From: Pedobacter sp. Leaf216
GTDB lineage: Bacteria; Bacteroidota; Bacteroidia; Sphingobacteriales; Sphingobacteriaceae
Direction: 5' to 3'
NCBI RefSeq assembly: GCF_001421515.1
Contig: NZ_LMKM01000003.1
Location: 99,604 to 149,855, forward strand
DNA: 50,252 nt
Position 1 is the stretch's first letter. Every line of letters begins with the position of its first letter. The notes beneath the pieces are model-generated. The model was not told the DNA's origin. It was given only the letters and a program-made list of their open reading frames with translations, and ran no database searches. Below, piece after piece: positions 7,598 to 15,845 of this stretch. Both the position numbers and the translations under genes were made by a program.

Positions 7598-9730
7598 CTA
7601 TCTGTTAACTTTAATAAGGTTATTAAAATAGTTTTGATACAATGCCGAAGCTGTTCCGGCCCCTTGTGTTTGCGGTTTTGCACCCTCAACATTAATCATG
7701 TTAACTATGGCTTTTTCAACCAGATCAATGTCTTTAACGATCAGTTTATTGCCTGTAGCTAACTTTCTTAAACTGCTCAGCGCATTTAAATAGGTATTAG
7801 GGTTATCTGCCGCTGCGCCGATCATATATTTTTCTGTTTCGCTCAGCAAGTAACGATCTTTTTCAGCAAAGTTTTTTCCTGTTTTTCTGCTTTCCAATAG
7901 CGCGAGTGCTGTTTTTAAGTTGGCTATCCTTTTTTCTTTCTGCTCAAATGTTAGTTTTTGCACCGGTTGCATAATTTTGTCGAGCTCACCGCTCAAACGT
8001 TTTTCGGGTTTCAGTGCAGCTGTTTTTACGGTGGTTTTGGCCACATAAGCCCGCGATTTCTGTTGCAAATCTTTCAATAATCTTAATGCTTTATATTCGT
8101 ATGGTAAAGCTTCCTGCGGTTTATAGGTTCTTAAACGAAGTTCAGCATTCCACATTTCGGTTAAAACGGCCTTTAACTGCGCCTTCATTTCTGGTTCAAA
8201 AAAAGTTGCATCTTCTGCAATATCATGCTTGTGCGCATATTTATCCATTATTGCAGTAACATCGCCAAATTTCTCGCCTTCACCTTTATGCGCTGCATGC
8301 TCATCATGGTCGTCGTGATCACCGCCAATCTCATTTTCATTTTCCTCACCTAAAAACTGTCCGTAACGCAATCTCAGCAACTTCTGGTCTATCCCTAAAT
8401 CGTTGCTTCGGGTTTTAAAAGTTGTTACAGGCAAAGCCGATTGTTCTTTTAACAGCTTCTCCGTATCAATAATAATCTGCCTTTCACTTCTGAAATATTC
8501 TGGAACGAGGTTAACACCATTCGTCATGCCAGCTAAACTCATTAACTCCGTAGTATCTACTATCGATACAAAATATACATCAGAGCGGCTCGATTGACCA
8601 TGATTATCCATTGCTTTGATAAAGAAATAAAGCTCATCACCAGGTTTCATACCAAGACTTTTTAAATCGATCAATTTATGGAGCGAAAGATTTTTCCTGT
8701 TATCAAAACTGGTGTTAAAAGACAGTTTTTTCTCTGTAAAACTGACACCTTCGCCCTTACCACTGGCCATTGTTGCCGATATAAAGGCATCATGAACACC
8801 ATAATCGTCGGTAAGAGATACATTTAAATTAAATTTTTGCGGCTGACCGATATCAATGGTGGTATGCTGTTTTGGTTGCGTAATTTTAATATTTACAGGC
8901 AAATCAGGAATGACTTCAATTTGGTACAGATCTGATTTTTTACCATCAAGTTCCAGTTGGTAAAAGCCAGATTTAGTAATGGTTTTACTATGGTTCCATA
9001 GCGTGTGGGCTGTGTTTGCAGGTTTAAGCAGCACCATTTCTTTATCGTTAAAAATAAGCTTCAGCTTTTTGATGCCAATGTTGGTTTCAATTTTCCAGTT
9101 TATTTGCGCACCGGTTTCAGCAGAAATGGTAAACTGCTTTTGTTTTCGCCCGGTTTTACCTGTGTAAGCAGGTGGTGTAATGGTGGCTGTAAAGTCAGCG
9201 ATTTCTGGTGGAATATGCTCTTTAATTACAGGTGTTATGGGTTTAATTGCAGGATCGGCCGCATTAATATTTTTAATCAAATGGATTTTGCTAAATCCAA
9301 AACTGATAATTAAGGCTAAGGCAAGTACCGCTAAGCCCATATATAATTTTTTAAAAGGTTCTTTCGGTTTGGAAAGGTTCGGAATTATATTCTCAATTTT
9401 ATGGCGTTGCAGTTTCTGCAACATCGATAAATCGGCTTCGTTTTGAAGTAGTAAATCGGCACTTTCTTCCAGTTCAGGGTATTGGTGGTTTACATAACGC
9501 GAAACATCACGATCGGTAGTTTTCCAAACTGGTTTATTTAATAGTAATGTACATAATATAATAGGAAACAGAATTGCAAAAAGCCAGTAAGGAAGAAGCA
9601 TCAAATGGCTGCCGATTGTTGTTATTACCAATGATATGGCCAATGCAGTTACCAAAGTGCTGATCAGGTTTAAGCTAATCCACCTTATCCTTAAGTTTCT
9701 AATCCAGTTTTGTCCTTCAGTTTTTAACAT
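7598..9730 (-). CDS. Large membrane-anchored DUF4175-like protein of the MoxR/BatA cluster
   Basis: This 710-residue protein has two or more N-terminal membrane segments (about residues 19-60 and 133-150) and a long soluble region, probably periplasmic, starting with beta-rich segments (PPEIADFTATITPPAYTGK) and ending in helical, charged sequence. It resembles the large membrane proteins often called DUF4175 in Bacteroidota MoxR operons, but it is shorter than many of them, so the family name is tentative. Around residues 462-490 is an acidic, histidine-rich loop (GGDHDDHDEHAAH) that could bind divalent metal. Its first 14 bp overlap the end of the BatA-like gene, and the next gene starts 2 bp after its stop, so translation is probably coupled. 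Its biochemical role is unknown. Confidence 0.8.
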   Translation of the reverse strand: MLKTEGQNWIRNLRIRWISLNLISTLVTALAISLVITTIGSHLMLLPYWLFAILFPIILCTLLLNKPVWKTTDRDVSRYVNHQYPELEESADLLLQNEADLSMLQKLQRHKIENIIPNLSKPKEPFKKLYMGLAVLALALIISFGFSKIHLIKNINAADPAIKPITPVIKEHIPPEIADFTATITPPAYTGKTGRKQKQFTISAETGAQINWKIETNIGIKKLKLIFNDKEMVLLKPANTAHTLWNHSKTITKSGFYQLELDGKKSDLYQIEVIPDLPVNIKITQPKQHTTIDIGQPQKFNLNVSLTDDYGVHDAFISATMASGKGEGVSFTEKKLSFNTSFDNRKNLSLHKLIDLKSLGMKPGDELYFFIKAMDNHGQSSRSDVYFVSIVDTTELMSLAGMTNGVNLVPEYFRSERQIIIDTEKLLKEQSALPVTTFKTRSNDLGIDQKLLRLRYGQFLGEENENEIGGDHDDHDEHAAHKGEGEKFGDVTAIMDKYAHKHDIAEDATFFEPEMKAQLKAVLTEMWNAELRLRTYKPQEALPYEYKALRLLKDLQQKSRAYVAKTTVKTAALKPEKRLSGELDKIMQPVQKLTFEQKEKRIANLKTALALLESRKTGKNFAEKDRYLLSETEKYMIGAAADNPNTYLNALSSLRKLATGNKLIVKDIDLVEKAIVNMINVEGAKPQTQGAGTASALYQNYFNNLIKVNR

Positions 9731-11087
9731 AATCCGTTTTTTTTCTGAATGATAAAATGCGTTCTGTGGTAAAAATCAATAAAGCGGCGATCCAAAAGAA
9801 TTTCCCCAAAGGTTTATTTTGAGTGTTTTTTGTTGGAGCCTCTATTTTATTAATTTCATTAACCACATTTTGATTGTTTGATAAACTGCGTTGATCTGCA
9901 ATATTGTTTTCAAAACCGAAATCTGGCTGATTTTGATCCCTGATCACGATCGGCATTAAGCTTTTTACAAATACGCCATTCCAAACCAAATCATTCCATT
10001 GCGGGTTAAAGCGACTATAAAAATGGTAGATATTTAGCATTTGGCTCTTTTGCTTGGCCAGAATTGCGTTTCCGAAGCCGTCTGTCCATATTTTTTCAGC
10101 TTGATTGGCAGAGGTTGTCCTTCTGCTTAATTTAATATTGCGGCCATCAATAACCATAAATGAAGGTTCGGCAACTACCTTGCCCTTTTCATACTTCAAT
10201 AATGCCCCACCCTGAACAATAGAAGCTTTAAAGCTTGGTGCAACAGCCTCGTCAGAAAGCCAAAAACCAATATCCACCTTTTGGCCCGGGGGGGTAATAA
10301 TCAGCTTGCGTTTGGTAAAACCACTTATTGCCTGTATGGCGGCGATAAGATATTTTCCATCGGTAATCCCTGCGGCTTCGTGTATGGCGATGTTTATTGG
10401 ACTTTCATCTGTTGAATTTAAAGCCTGGTAAGTGGTGTTGGATGGATTTGATTTTGCTTCATATTTTTTTTCGGCATAGGTCGTAATCCAGCTGCTCAGG
10501 GTATCTGCCTGGTTAAATGGAATCCAGTTTAATTTATAATGAATTGCAGGCAATTCGTTTCCAACACGGTTTAAGCGGCGGTTGGCGAAAAGATAAACAG
10601 ATGCACCCGAAGGGATATTTTGATTGGCCGCCATTAATAAAGTGCTGTAACTTAAGGTATCGCCAGGCTTTGCGGTGTTTGATGCAGTATCTTTTATTGA
10701 TAATTGTACAAAACCAGGGTTAAAATCATGAATTTCATAACCTTTCTTTAATAATGAATCTATTGTTGTATTGTGCGCTTTAAAAACCTGTGGAAATATT
10801 GATTTATCGACCAAAATCCATCCCGTTTTATTGCTAATTGAGGTAATTTCTTTTAAATAGGGCTGCGCGAGTAAAAATGCCAGTAAAATTAAAAGTATAC
10901 AACGCAGTACAAAGAGCAGCCAATCGTTAAGTTTGAAACTTTTGGCACTTGCCCTCGAGCTTTCACCCAATAATGCTATGCTACCTATTTTGAGCGTTTT
11001 GCCCTGTTTTACATTCCACAGGTGTATTACAAGCGGGATTATTAATCCTGCAAACGCAATTAAACCTATTGGATATAAAAATTGCAC
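9717..11087 (-). CDS. BatA-domain membrane protein
   Basis: The N-terminus (MQFLYPIGLIAFAGLIIPLVIHLWNVKQGK...) is the classic aerotolerance BatA N-terminal domain: a first membrane helix ending in IHLW, a basic loop, a serine-rich SRASAKSFK segment, then a second helix around residues 58-78. The middle (about 90-400) is a soluble domain without a recognisable MIDAS motif, and a last membrane helix lies near 430-447. It starts 3 bp after the DUF58 gene and overlaps the following gene by 14 bp. BatA-type proteins work with MoxR ATPases and VWA/DUF58 proteins in the envelope. BatA was first linked to oxygen tolerance in Bacteroides, but that link should not be taken as proven function here. Confidence 0.88.
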   Translation of the reverse strand: MQFLYPIGLIAFAGLIIPLVIHLWNVKQGKTLKIGSIALLGESSRASAKSFKLNDWLLFVLRCILLILLAFLLAQPYLKEITSISNKTGWILVDKSIFPQVFKAHNTTIDSLLKKGYEIHDFNPGFVQLSIKDTASNTAKPGDTLSYSTLLMAANQNIPSGASVYLFANRRLNRVGNELPAIHYKLNWIPFNQADTLSSWITTYAEKKYEAKSNPSNTTYQALNSTDESPINIAIHEAAGITDGKYLIAAIQAISGFTKRKLIITPPGQKVDIGFWLSDEAVAPSFKASIVQGGALLKYEKGKVVAEPSFMVIDGRNIKLSRRTTSANQAEKIWTDGFGNAILAKQKSQMLNIYHFYSRFNPQWNDLVWNGVFVKSLMPIVIRDQNQPDFGFENNIADQRSLSNNQNVVNEINKIEAPTKNTQNKPLGKFFWIAALLIFTTERILSFRKKTDYVKN

Positions 11088-11090
11088 AGT

Positions 11091-11978
11091 TTAAATTCTA
11101 AGTTTACTTCTTTGTTTTAAAAAATCTCTCAAAGCCTGATCCAGCGGTTCGTCAGTACTAATGGTTCTGTAAAAAATCCTCCTGTCTAGCATCTTAATCC
11201 TGGTTTCTTCCAAATAAGCACTTAGTTTATTTTTATAAGTTACCCTGGCCTTTGCCTGGTCGATCTGGATCGTTTCGCCTGTTTCAAGATCCTCAAAAGT
11301 GCTGTATCCTTTAAAATCAAGTTCAAGTTCGTTTTTTGATAAAACATGGAACACTACAATCTCATGCCTGAGCGTGTTGAGCGTATCTAAAAGTTTTATA
11401 ATTTCATCATCAGATTGGTAGAGGTCGGTTACAAAAATTAGCAGTTCGCGCTTTTGCGCCCCTGCAAACAACTCTTTGTAATAAATAGGTTTTGTAAATT
11501 TTCCATCGGGATTAATCTGCTCCAATTGGTAAAACAACCTTGCTAAGTGTTGATAATCCTGCCTTGGCGTCATCGAAAAAATTCCTGAGTTTTTAAGCAC
11601 ATATAAGCCAATGGCATCGCCTTGTAAATTGGCCAGGTAAGCTATAGATGCACCCAGGTATTTTGCATAGTCTATTTTGCTAAAGTCGCCATCATTGTGG
11701 TTCATCGAGGCACTGGCATCAATCAATATGCGCACAGCAATACTGGTTTCTACTTCCGATTCGCGGATGTAATAACGGTCAGACCGCGCAAACATTTTCC
11801 AGTCAAGCGAGCGCAGGTCATCACCAGGCTGGTAGCTTCTATATTGACTAAACTCCAGTCCAGGCCCTTTTACGGTGCTTTTATTAATGCCATTCATAAA
11901 ACCATCTATCGTCATTTTAGCCGATAAAGCAAGGTCTTTTATGGCCATCAATACTTTCGGATCGAGCAGTTTACTCAT
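11091..11978 (-). CDS. DUF58 (VWA-like) domain protein
   Basis: This 295-residue soluble protein carries the DUF58 signature GLEFSQYRSYQPGDDLRSLD at residues 40-59, continuing into WKMFARS. A VWA-type metal-ion motif DxSxS (DASAS, residues 87-91) follows. DUF58 proteins are the usual partners of MoxR AAA+ ATPases, which are thought to remodel or insert cofactors into client complexes. The start codon overlaps the moxR stop by 1 bp (TAATG on the minus strand), and the BatA-like gene follows after 3 bp. Length and motifs are normal for the family. Confidence 0.92.
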   Translation of the reverse strand: MSKLLDPKVLMAIKDLALSAKMTIDGFMNGINKSTVKGPGLEFSQYRSYQPGDDLRSLDWKMFARSDRYYIRESEVETSIAVRILIDASASMNHNDGDFSKIDYAKYLGASIAYLANLQGDAIGLYVLKNSGIFSMTPRQDYQHLARLFYQLEQINPDGKFTKPIYYKELFAGAQKRELLIFVTDLYQSDDEIIKLLDTLNTLRHEIVVFHVLSKNELELDFKGYSTFEDLETGETIQIDQAKARVTYKNKLSAYLEETRIKMLDRRIFYRTISTDEPLDQALRDFLKQRSKLRI

Positions 11979-12976
11979 TAAATATTGGCTTTTGGTTTCG
12001 AGATTGCTTTAATCAGTTCATCCGTCACTTTGTCCGAAGAAACATTTTCAGCCTCGGCCTTAAAGTTCATCAGTACCCTATGGCGCAGTACGGGGTAGGC
12101 CATTGCCTGCAAATCTTCCAGAATTACCGCATACCGGCCTTTAAACAATGCCCTTGCTTTAGCTGTTAAAATTAAGGCTTGCCCTGCTCTTGGGCCTGCT
12201 CCCCAACGTACCCATTCCTTTACAAAATTAACTGCTGTGGTATCAGGGCGCGTGGCCCTTATTATTTCGCTTACATAAGTAATTAAATCATCGCTAATGC
12301 TTACCTCTCGTGTAATGGCTTGTAAAGCTTTAATTTCTTCGGTACCAATTATCGGATTAATTACCGCTTTTTTACTGCCTGTTGTACTGCTTAATATCTG
12401 GGTTTCTTCGGCTGCGGTAGGGTAGCCGATTTTAATGTAGAGTAAAAAACGGTCTAATTGCGCTTCGGGCAATGGATAAGTTCCGGCTTGCTCAATAGGA
12501 TTTTGTGTGGCGAGTATAAAAAACGGGCGATCCAGTGGATAGGTTTGTCCGCCATACGTAACCTCAAACTCCTGCATGGCCTCTAATAGTGCCGATTGCG
12601 TTTTTGGTGGCGTTCTGTTTACTTCATCTGCCAGGATAATATTGGCAAATAACGGACCTTTATTAAACTTGAAAAAACGTTTTCCGGTTACATGGTCTTC
12701 TTCCAGTATTTCTGTACCCACAATGTCGGTTGGCATTAAATCGGGGGTAAACTGGATTCTTCTAAATGAGAGATCCAAAGCCTGCGACATGGTTCTCACC
12801 ATTAAGGTTTTCGCTAGTCCGGGTACACCTTCGAGCAAACAATGCCCTCCAGCCATCAAAGCAATCAGCATTTCCTCAATGATTACATCCTGACCTACAA
12901 TAACTTTCTGTATTTCGCTTTTTAACTGGGAGATCTTATCGATCAATGTTTTTAGGTTGCTTTCTGAACGCTCCAA
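11978..12976 (-). CDS. MoxR-family AAA+ ATPase
   Basis: This 332-residue AAA+ ATPase has Walker A GVPGLAKT (50-57), Walker B ILADEVNR (114-121), the MoxR-typical PPKTQSALLEAMQE that follows it, sensor 1 ATQNP (156-160) and the PEAQLDRF arginine-finger region (170-177). MoxR ATPases act as chaperone-like motors with VWA/DUF58 partners. It is the first gene of a five-gene minus-strand operon (12976 to 5811) with overlaps or gaps of 0-3 bp. The upstream 148 bp are shared with the divergent DUF4159 gene; no clear TAnnTTTG box was seen on the minus strand. Confidence 0.94.
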   Translation of the reverse strand: MERSESNLKTLIDKISQLKSEIQKVIVGQDVIIEEMLIALMAGGHCLLEGVPGLAKTLMVRTMSQALDLSFRRIQFTPDLMPTDIVGTEILEEDHVTGKRFFKFNKGPLFANIILADEVNRTPPKTQSALLEAMQEFEVTYGGQTYPLDRPFFILATQNPIEQAGTYPLPEAQLDRFLLYIKIGYPTAAEETQILSSTTGSKKAVINPIIGTEEIKALQAITREVSISDDLITYVSEIIRATRPDTTAVNFVKEWVRWGAGPRAGQALILTAKARALFKGRYAVILEDLQAMAYPVLRHRVLMNFKAEAENVSSDKVTDELIKAISKPKANI

Positions 12977-13124
12977 AATGGTGTTTTTTTAGTTTGACGA
13001 TATGGTGCTTCAATATAGGGGATATTGGTAGATAGTTTTTAGCCTTGCTGAAAGAATATCAAAAAATTTACAAGATAATTGACTTAAAAAACCTGATTAT
13101 TAAAAAATGAAGGTAATTTAGGCT

Positions 13125-13754
13125 GTGCAAAGAGCTAAATTTACATTTGCGAGGTTAAAATACAATTCTGGCGACTGGGATACGGATCAGCGCATGCCTT
13201 CAAATCTCCTCAATTCACTTTTAGAGTATACTACAATCCCTTTGGATGAGGAGGAAAAAATTGTGGAACTGAGCAGTAGGGATTTATTCAAATACCCATT
13301 TTGTTACCTAAGTGGCCATAAACTGGTGCAATTTAGTACGCAGGAAGCTGTAAATTTTAAAACCTATGTGCATAATGGCGGTTTTATTTTCGTAGATGAC
13401 TGCAACCACGATATTGACGGTTTATTTGCACGTTCTTTTGAAACGCAGATGAGTAACCTGTTTGGTGCCCAGGCTCTAAAAAAAATACCCAATAACCATG
13501 GCATTTACAACTCATTTTTCAAATTCGAAAAAGGACCGCCAACAACATCTTTCGAGTTAAATGGCTGGGGTGATGATTTGGTGCACGACTACCTGAAAGC
13601 CATTACGGTTAACAATAGGATAGGGGTGCTGTACAGCAACAAAGATTATGGCTGCGAATGGGATTACGATTTTAGAAACAAACGTTTTTTAGCTGAAGAC
13701 AATACCAAGTTTGGGGTAAATATTATCCTCTACGCCATGGGGATTAACAGTTGA
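13125..13754 (+). CDS. DUF4159 domain protein, divergent from the MoxR operon
   Basis: This 209-residue protein matches the DUF4159 family: N-terminal AKFTFARLKYNSGDWDTDQR, a GGFIFVDDC motif in the middle (residues 85-93) and a C-terminal segment that anchors the fold (FGVNIILYAMG). The fold is thought to be GATase/flavodoxin-like, with no clear catalytic set. Translation appears to start at GTG 13125, because a stop codon (13119-13121) lies just upstream in frame and no ATG precedes the conserved region. No signal peptide is visible, whereas many relatives are secreted. It is divergent from moxR, and the pairing of DUF4159 with MoxR/DUF58/BatA genes recurs in Bacteroidota, so a shared function is likely but not defined. 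Confidence 0.82.
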   Translation: MQRAKFTFARLKYNSGDWDTDQRMPSNLLNSLLEYTTIPLDEEEKIVELSSRDLFKYPFCYLSGHKLVQFSTQEAVNFKTYVHNGGFIFVDDCNHDIDGLFARSFETQMSNLFGAQALKKIPNNHGIYNSFFKFEKGPPTTSFELNGWGDDLVHDYLKAITVNNRIGVLYSNKDYGCEWDYDFRNKRFLAEDNTKFGVNIILYAMGINS

Positions 13755-13799
13755 TTTTTTGTGCTGTCGGTTGTTTCAAATGGTTAACATTCTGTAAGC

Positions 13800-14045
13800 T
13801 TACATTAAATGGTATTTTTTATCAAAAACTTCCATTACTGATGCCTTTACACCCAATAATGCCAATTTATCGCAAAATTCATTGCCGATATCCTCTGCCG
13901 AAACAACACGGATTACTTTATCGCAATCTTCGAGATCGATACTCCATGCTGAAATATCCTTTAGCCCTGCAATGGCCAATGCAATTAAATCAGTATCACT
14001 GTCTGATTCTATAATGGTAGAGAGGATGGTGATGTATCTAGACAT
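13800..14045 (-). CDS. Small HMA-fold-like protein, 81 residues
   Basis: The protein starts MSRYITILSTIIES and contains WSIDLEDCDKVIRVVS, which resembles the small Bacteroidota proteins with a heavy-metal-associated (ferredoxin-like) fold that carry a DxEDCDKVLR-type strand. The metal-binding CxxC of true HMA proteins is absent; only Cys42-ish (EDCDK) and a second Cys in NEFCDKL remain. It is supported as a real gene by a good promoter on the minus strand at 14110-14141 and by its divergent position next to a TetR regulator. It could be controlled by that regulator. Function unknown; the family link is from motif memory and moderately sure. Confidence 0.6.
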   Translation of the reverse strand: MSRYITILSTIIESDSDTDLIALAIAGLKDISAWSIDLEDCDKVIRVVSAEDIGNEFCDKLALLGVKASVMEVFDKKYHLM

Positions 14046-14109
14046 ATTTTAGCGTAATTATTTTGATGTTTTAAGATGCAAGCTGGATGAAACTGATCTT
14101 TTATATAAA

Positions 14110-14141
14110 CAAATGTAAATATATTTTGTAAACAAACCAAA
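14110..14141 (-). promoter_or_regulatory. Bacteroidota -33/-7 promoter for the small HMA-like gene
   Basis: Read on the minus strand, TTTG (14141-14138), a 20-bp spacer and TACATTTG (14117-14110) match the Bacteroidota sigma consensus TTTG / TAnnTTTG exactly. Transcription would start near 14104, about 60 nt before the start codon at 14045. It lies within, and faces away from, the tetR promoter at 14125-14156. Confidence 0.65.
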
Positions 14142-14156
14142 TGTTCGGTATCTTTG
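14125..14156 (+). promoter_or_regulatory. Bacteroidota -33/-7 promoter of the tetR-type gene, near-leaderless
   Basis: TTTG (14125-14128), a 20-bp spacer and TATCTTTG (14149-14156) fit the consensus exactly. The ATG is at 14161, so the transcript would begin at or within a few bases of the start codon. The region also holds an imperfect inverted repeat, acaaa-N11-tttgt (14109-14129), a plausible operator for autoregulation. Confidence 0.7.
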
Positions 14157-14160
14157 AAGA

Positions 14161-14706
14161 ATGGAGAATCCCTATAAAAGAAAAAAGGAACCTGAGGTAA
14201 GCAAACAGCTCATTTTGGATGCAGCTGCAGAAATTGGTGCTGTAGATTGGCATCGCGTTACTTTTCAGGCTATTGCAGATAAAACGGGTTTGAGTAAAGG
14301 AGGAATTATCCATCACTTCCGTAATAAAGAGGATTTGCTTAAAGAATTGATGGGCCAAAGCTTGAAAGAGCTCACAGAGTGGATTACAGCAGAAAAAAAA
14401 GCTTCGGGTAAGGAGGAGGGAAGTTTGGCTTACCTTCGCTTTATAATTAATAAAAGTAACGATTTATATTACCGCCGAACAATGAAAATTGTGATGCAGG
14501 TGGCACTCATTAACGAGGAATACCGTAAAGGGTGGGATGAATGGTTTAAATTTTATATTGGTAATGGCGATAAAGGTGAGTTGAGTATAAAACACCTCAT
14601 TATTATGCTGGTTGCCGATGGCTTATGGTGTTCGGATAACCTTGGTATTTATAACATCAGTTTGGAAAAAAAGCAACAGATGTTGGAAGCCTTGATTAAG
14701 CTTTAA
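14161..14706 (+). CDS. TetR/AcrR-family transcriptional regulator
   Basis: This 181-residue protein has the TetR N-terminal HTH: residues 19-30 form helix 1 (ILDAAAEIGAVD), then VTFQAIADKTGLSKGGIIHHF with the recognition helix at about residues 43-51 and the conserved HHFRNKEDLL end. The C-terminal ligand-binding part is helical and of a TetR_C type I cannot name precisely. It is divergent from the small HMA-like gene, with overlapping promoters between them, so it probably represses both itself and that gene. The pentapeptide-repeat coding region follows 60 bp downstream on the same strand and could be part of the regulon. Confidence 0.93.
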   Translation: MENPYKRKKEPEVSKQLILDAAAEIGAVDWHRVTFQAIADKTGLSKGGIIHHFRNKEDLLKELMGQSLKELTEWITAEKKASGKEEGSLAYLRFIINKSNDLYYRRTMKIVMQVALINEEYRKGWDEWFKFYIGNGDKGELSIKHLIIMLVADGLWCSDNLGIYNISLEKKQQMLEALIKL

Positions 14707-14765
14707 AATCAATCCTGCACCAGCTACAAATCATATTTATTCAAGAACCCGGCGAAACAACCGTT

Positions 14766-15326
14766 CATCAAAATAAAACTTTTACTGATGTTAATTATGC
14801 TGGTAAACGGCTGCAAAAGCGAGAGTTTATCAAATGCGAATTCATCAGGTGCGATTTTTCTAAAAGTAACCTGAGCCATAACGATTTTGTTGACTGCGAA
14901 TTTATCAATTGCAATTTTTCCCTTACGCAGGTTTCTGGTACTGGTTTTAGTAATGTAACTTTTACAGACTGTAAAATACTGGGCATTGATTTTTCCAGCT
15001 GTAATAAATTCATGTTCTCCTTTTGTTTTAAAGGTTGCATTTTGGATTATTCTATATTTTATGGTGCAAAGCTGAGGAAAACGAATTTTATTAATTGCTC
15101 ACTAAAGGAGGTCGATTTTGAAGCAGCTGATTTATCTGCTGCTGTTTTTAATCACTGCGATCTCTCAGCTACATCATTTAACCGTACAATTCTGGAGAAA
15201 ACTGATTTCCGTAATGCAAGTAATTTCTCTTTCGATCCTGCGCAGAACAATGTGAAAAAAGCAAGGTTTTCTTCGGCTAACCTTTCGGGCTTATTGGGTC
15301 ATTTTAAACTCGACATTGAAAATTAA
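14766..15326 (+). CDS. Pentapeptide-repeat protein; no canonical start codon for the full-length form
   Basis: The reading frame ending at 15326 encodes pentapeptide repeats of the A(D/N)LXX type (FIKCEFIRCDFSKSNLSHND..., then YGAKLRKTNFINCSLKEVDF, FEAADLSAAV, TDFRNASNFSFD), expected to fold as a right-handed quadrilateral beta-helix. Repeat sequence begins at about 14799, but the frame has no ATG, GTG or TTG between the in-frame stop at 14697-14699 and ATG 15012, which lies in the middle of the repeats. At 14767 the sequence atcaaaataaa looks like atgcaaaataaa with one G missing, so the original ATG may have been lost by a 1-bp deletion. The product is therefore a protein starting at a non-standard codon (an ATT lies at 14739), a 104-residue N-truncated form from 15012, a pseudogene, or a sequencing error. 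The coordinates given cover the apparent domain. Confidence 0.6.
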   Translation, partial: HQNKTFTDVNYAGKRLQKREFIKCEFIRCDFSKSNLSHNDFVDCEFINCNFSLTQVSGTGFSNVTFTDCKILGIDFSSCNKFMFSFCFKGCILDYSIFYGAKLRKTNFINCSLKEVDFEAADLSAAVFNHCDLSATSFNRTILEKTDFRNASNFSFDPAQNNVKKARFSSANLSGLLGHFKLDIEN

Positions 15327-15377
15327 CCACTATGTTGGATCTGAATTAAACTATTTTAACAAGTAAGCATAATAAGT

Positions 15378-15845
15378 TTACAATGCATAAGCGGTTTCTG
15401 CCTTTGATTGGTTGAGCACTAAAAAGCTCTGAATATTGCCAACATAAGCCAGTGCGCCTATATTTTCTCTCAGGAAATTGTTGTACGAAACCATATCGGG
15501 CATGGCAACCTTAAGCATAAAATCGAAATGCCCGGTAAGGTGATAACATTCCATTACTTCCGGATATTTTTCCATTTCGGCTTTAAAAGCCCTTACAATA
15601 TCTTCTGAATGCATGGTGAGCTGAATGTGCGGAAAGGCTATAAAATGTGACCTCAGTTTATCAATATCCACAATGGCTACTGTTGATTTAATGTAGCCAT
15701 TTGTGCGCAGTTTTTTAATGCGTTCTACAACATGAGTCATGCTTTTTCTAAGCTTCCCCGAAACTTCCTTATAGGTTAATAATCCATCACGTTGCAAAAG
15801 GTTGAGGATTTCAATATCAGTCTGATCAACTTTATGAGGCTGCAT
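15378..15845 (-). CDS. Lrp/AsnC-family transcriptional regulator
   Basis: This 155-residue protein has the Lrp layout: an N-terminal HTH (VDQTDIEILNLLQRDGLLTY, then KEVSGKLRKSMTHVVERIKKL, residues 6-46), a linker strand (GYIKSTVAIVD), and a RAM/AsnC effector domain (HIQLTMHS...MECYHLTGHFDFMLKV). The GHFDFMLKV segment is the typical amino-acid-binding region. It is a single gene with a 464-bp upstream region that holds two identical 12-bp direct repeats exactly 100 bp apart, possible self-binding sites. The effector is not predictable from sequence. Confidence 0.93.
   Translation of the reverse strand: MQPHKVDQTDIEILNLLQRDGLLTYKEVSGKLRKSMTHVVERIKKLRTNGYIKSTVAIVDIDKLRSHFIAFPHIQLTMHSEDIVRAFKAEMEKYPEVMECYHLTGHFDFMLKVAMPDMVSYNNFLRENIGALAYVGNIQSFLVLNQSKAETAYAL

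Noticed and set aside
14788..14875. Short plus-strand frame MLIMLVNGCKSE resembling a lipoprotein signal
   Set aside because: It overlaps the pentapeptide-repeat frame and ends after 28 codons; the resemblance is accidental.
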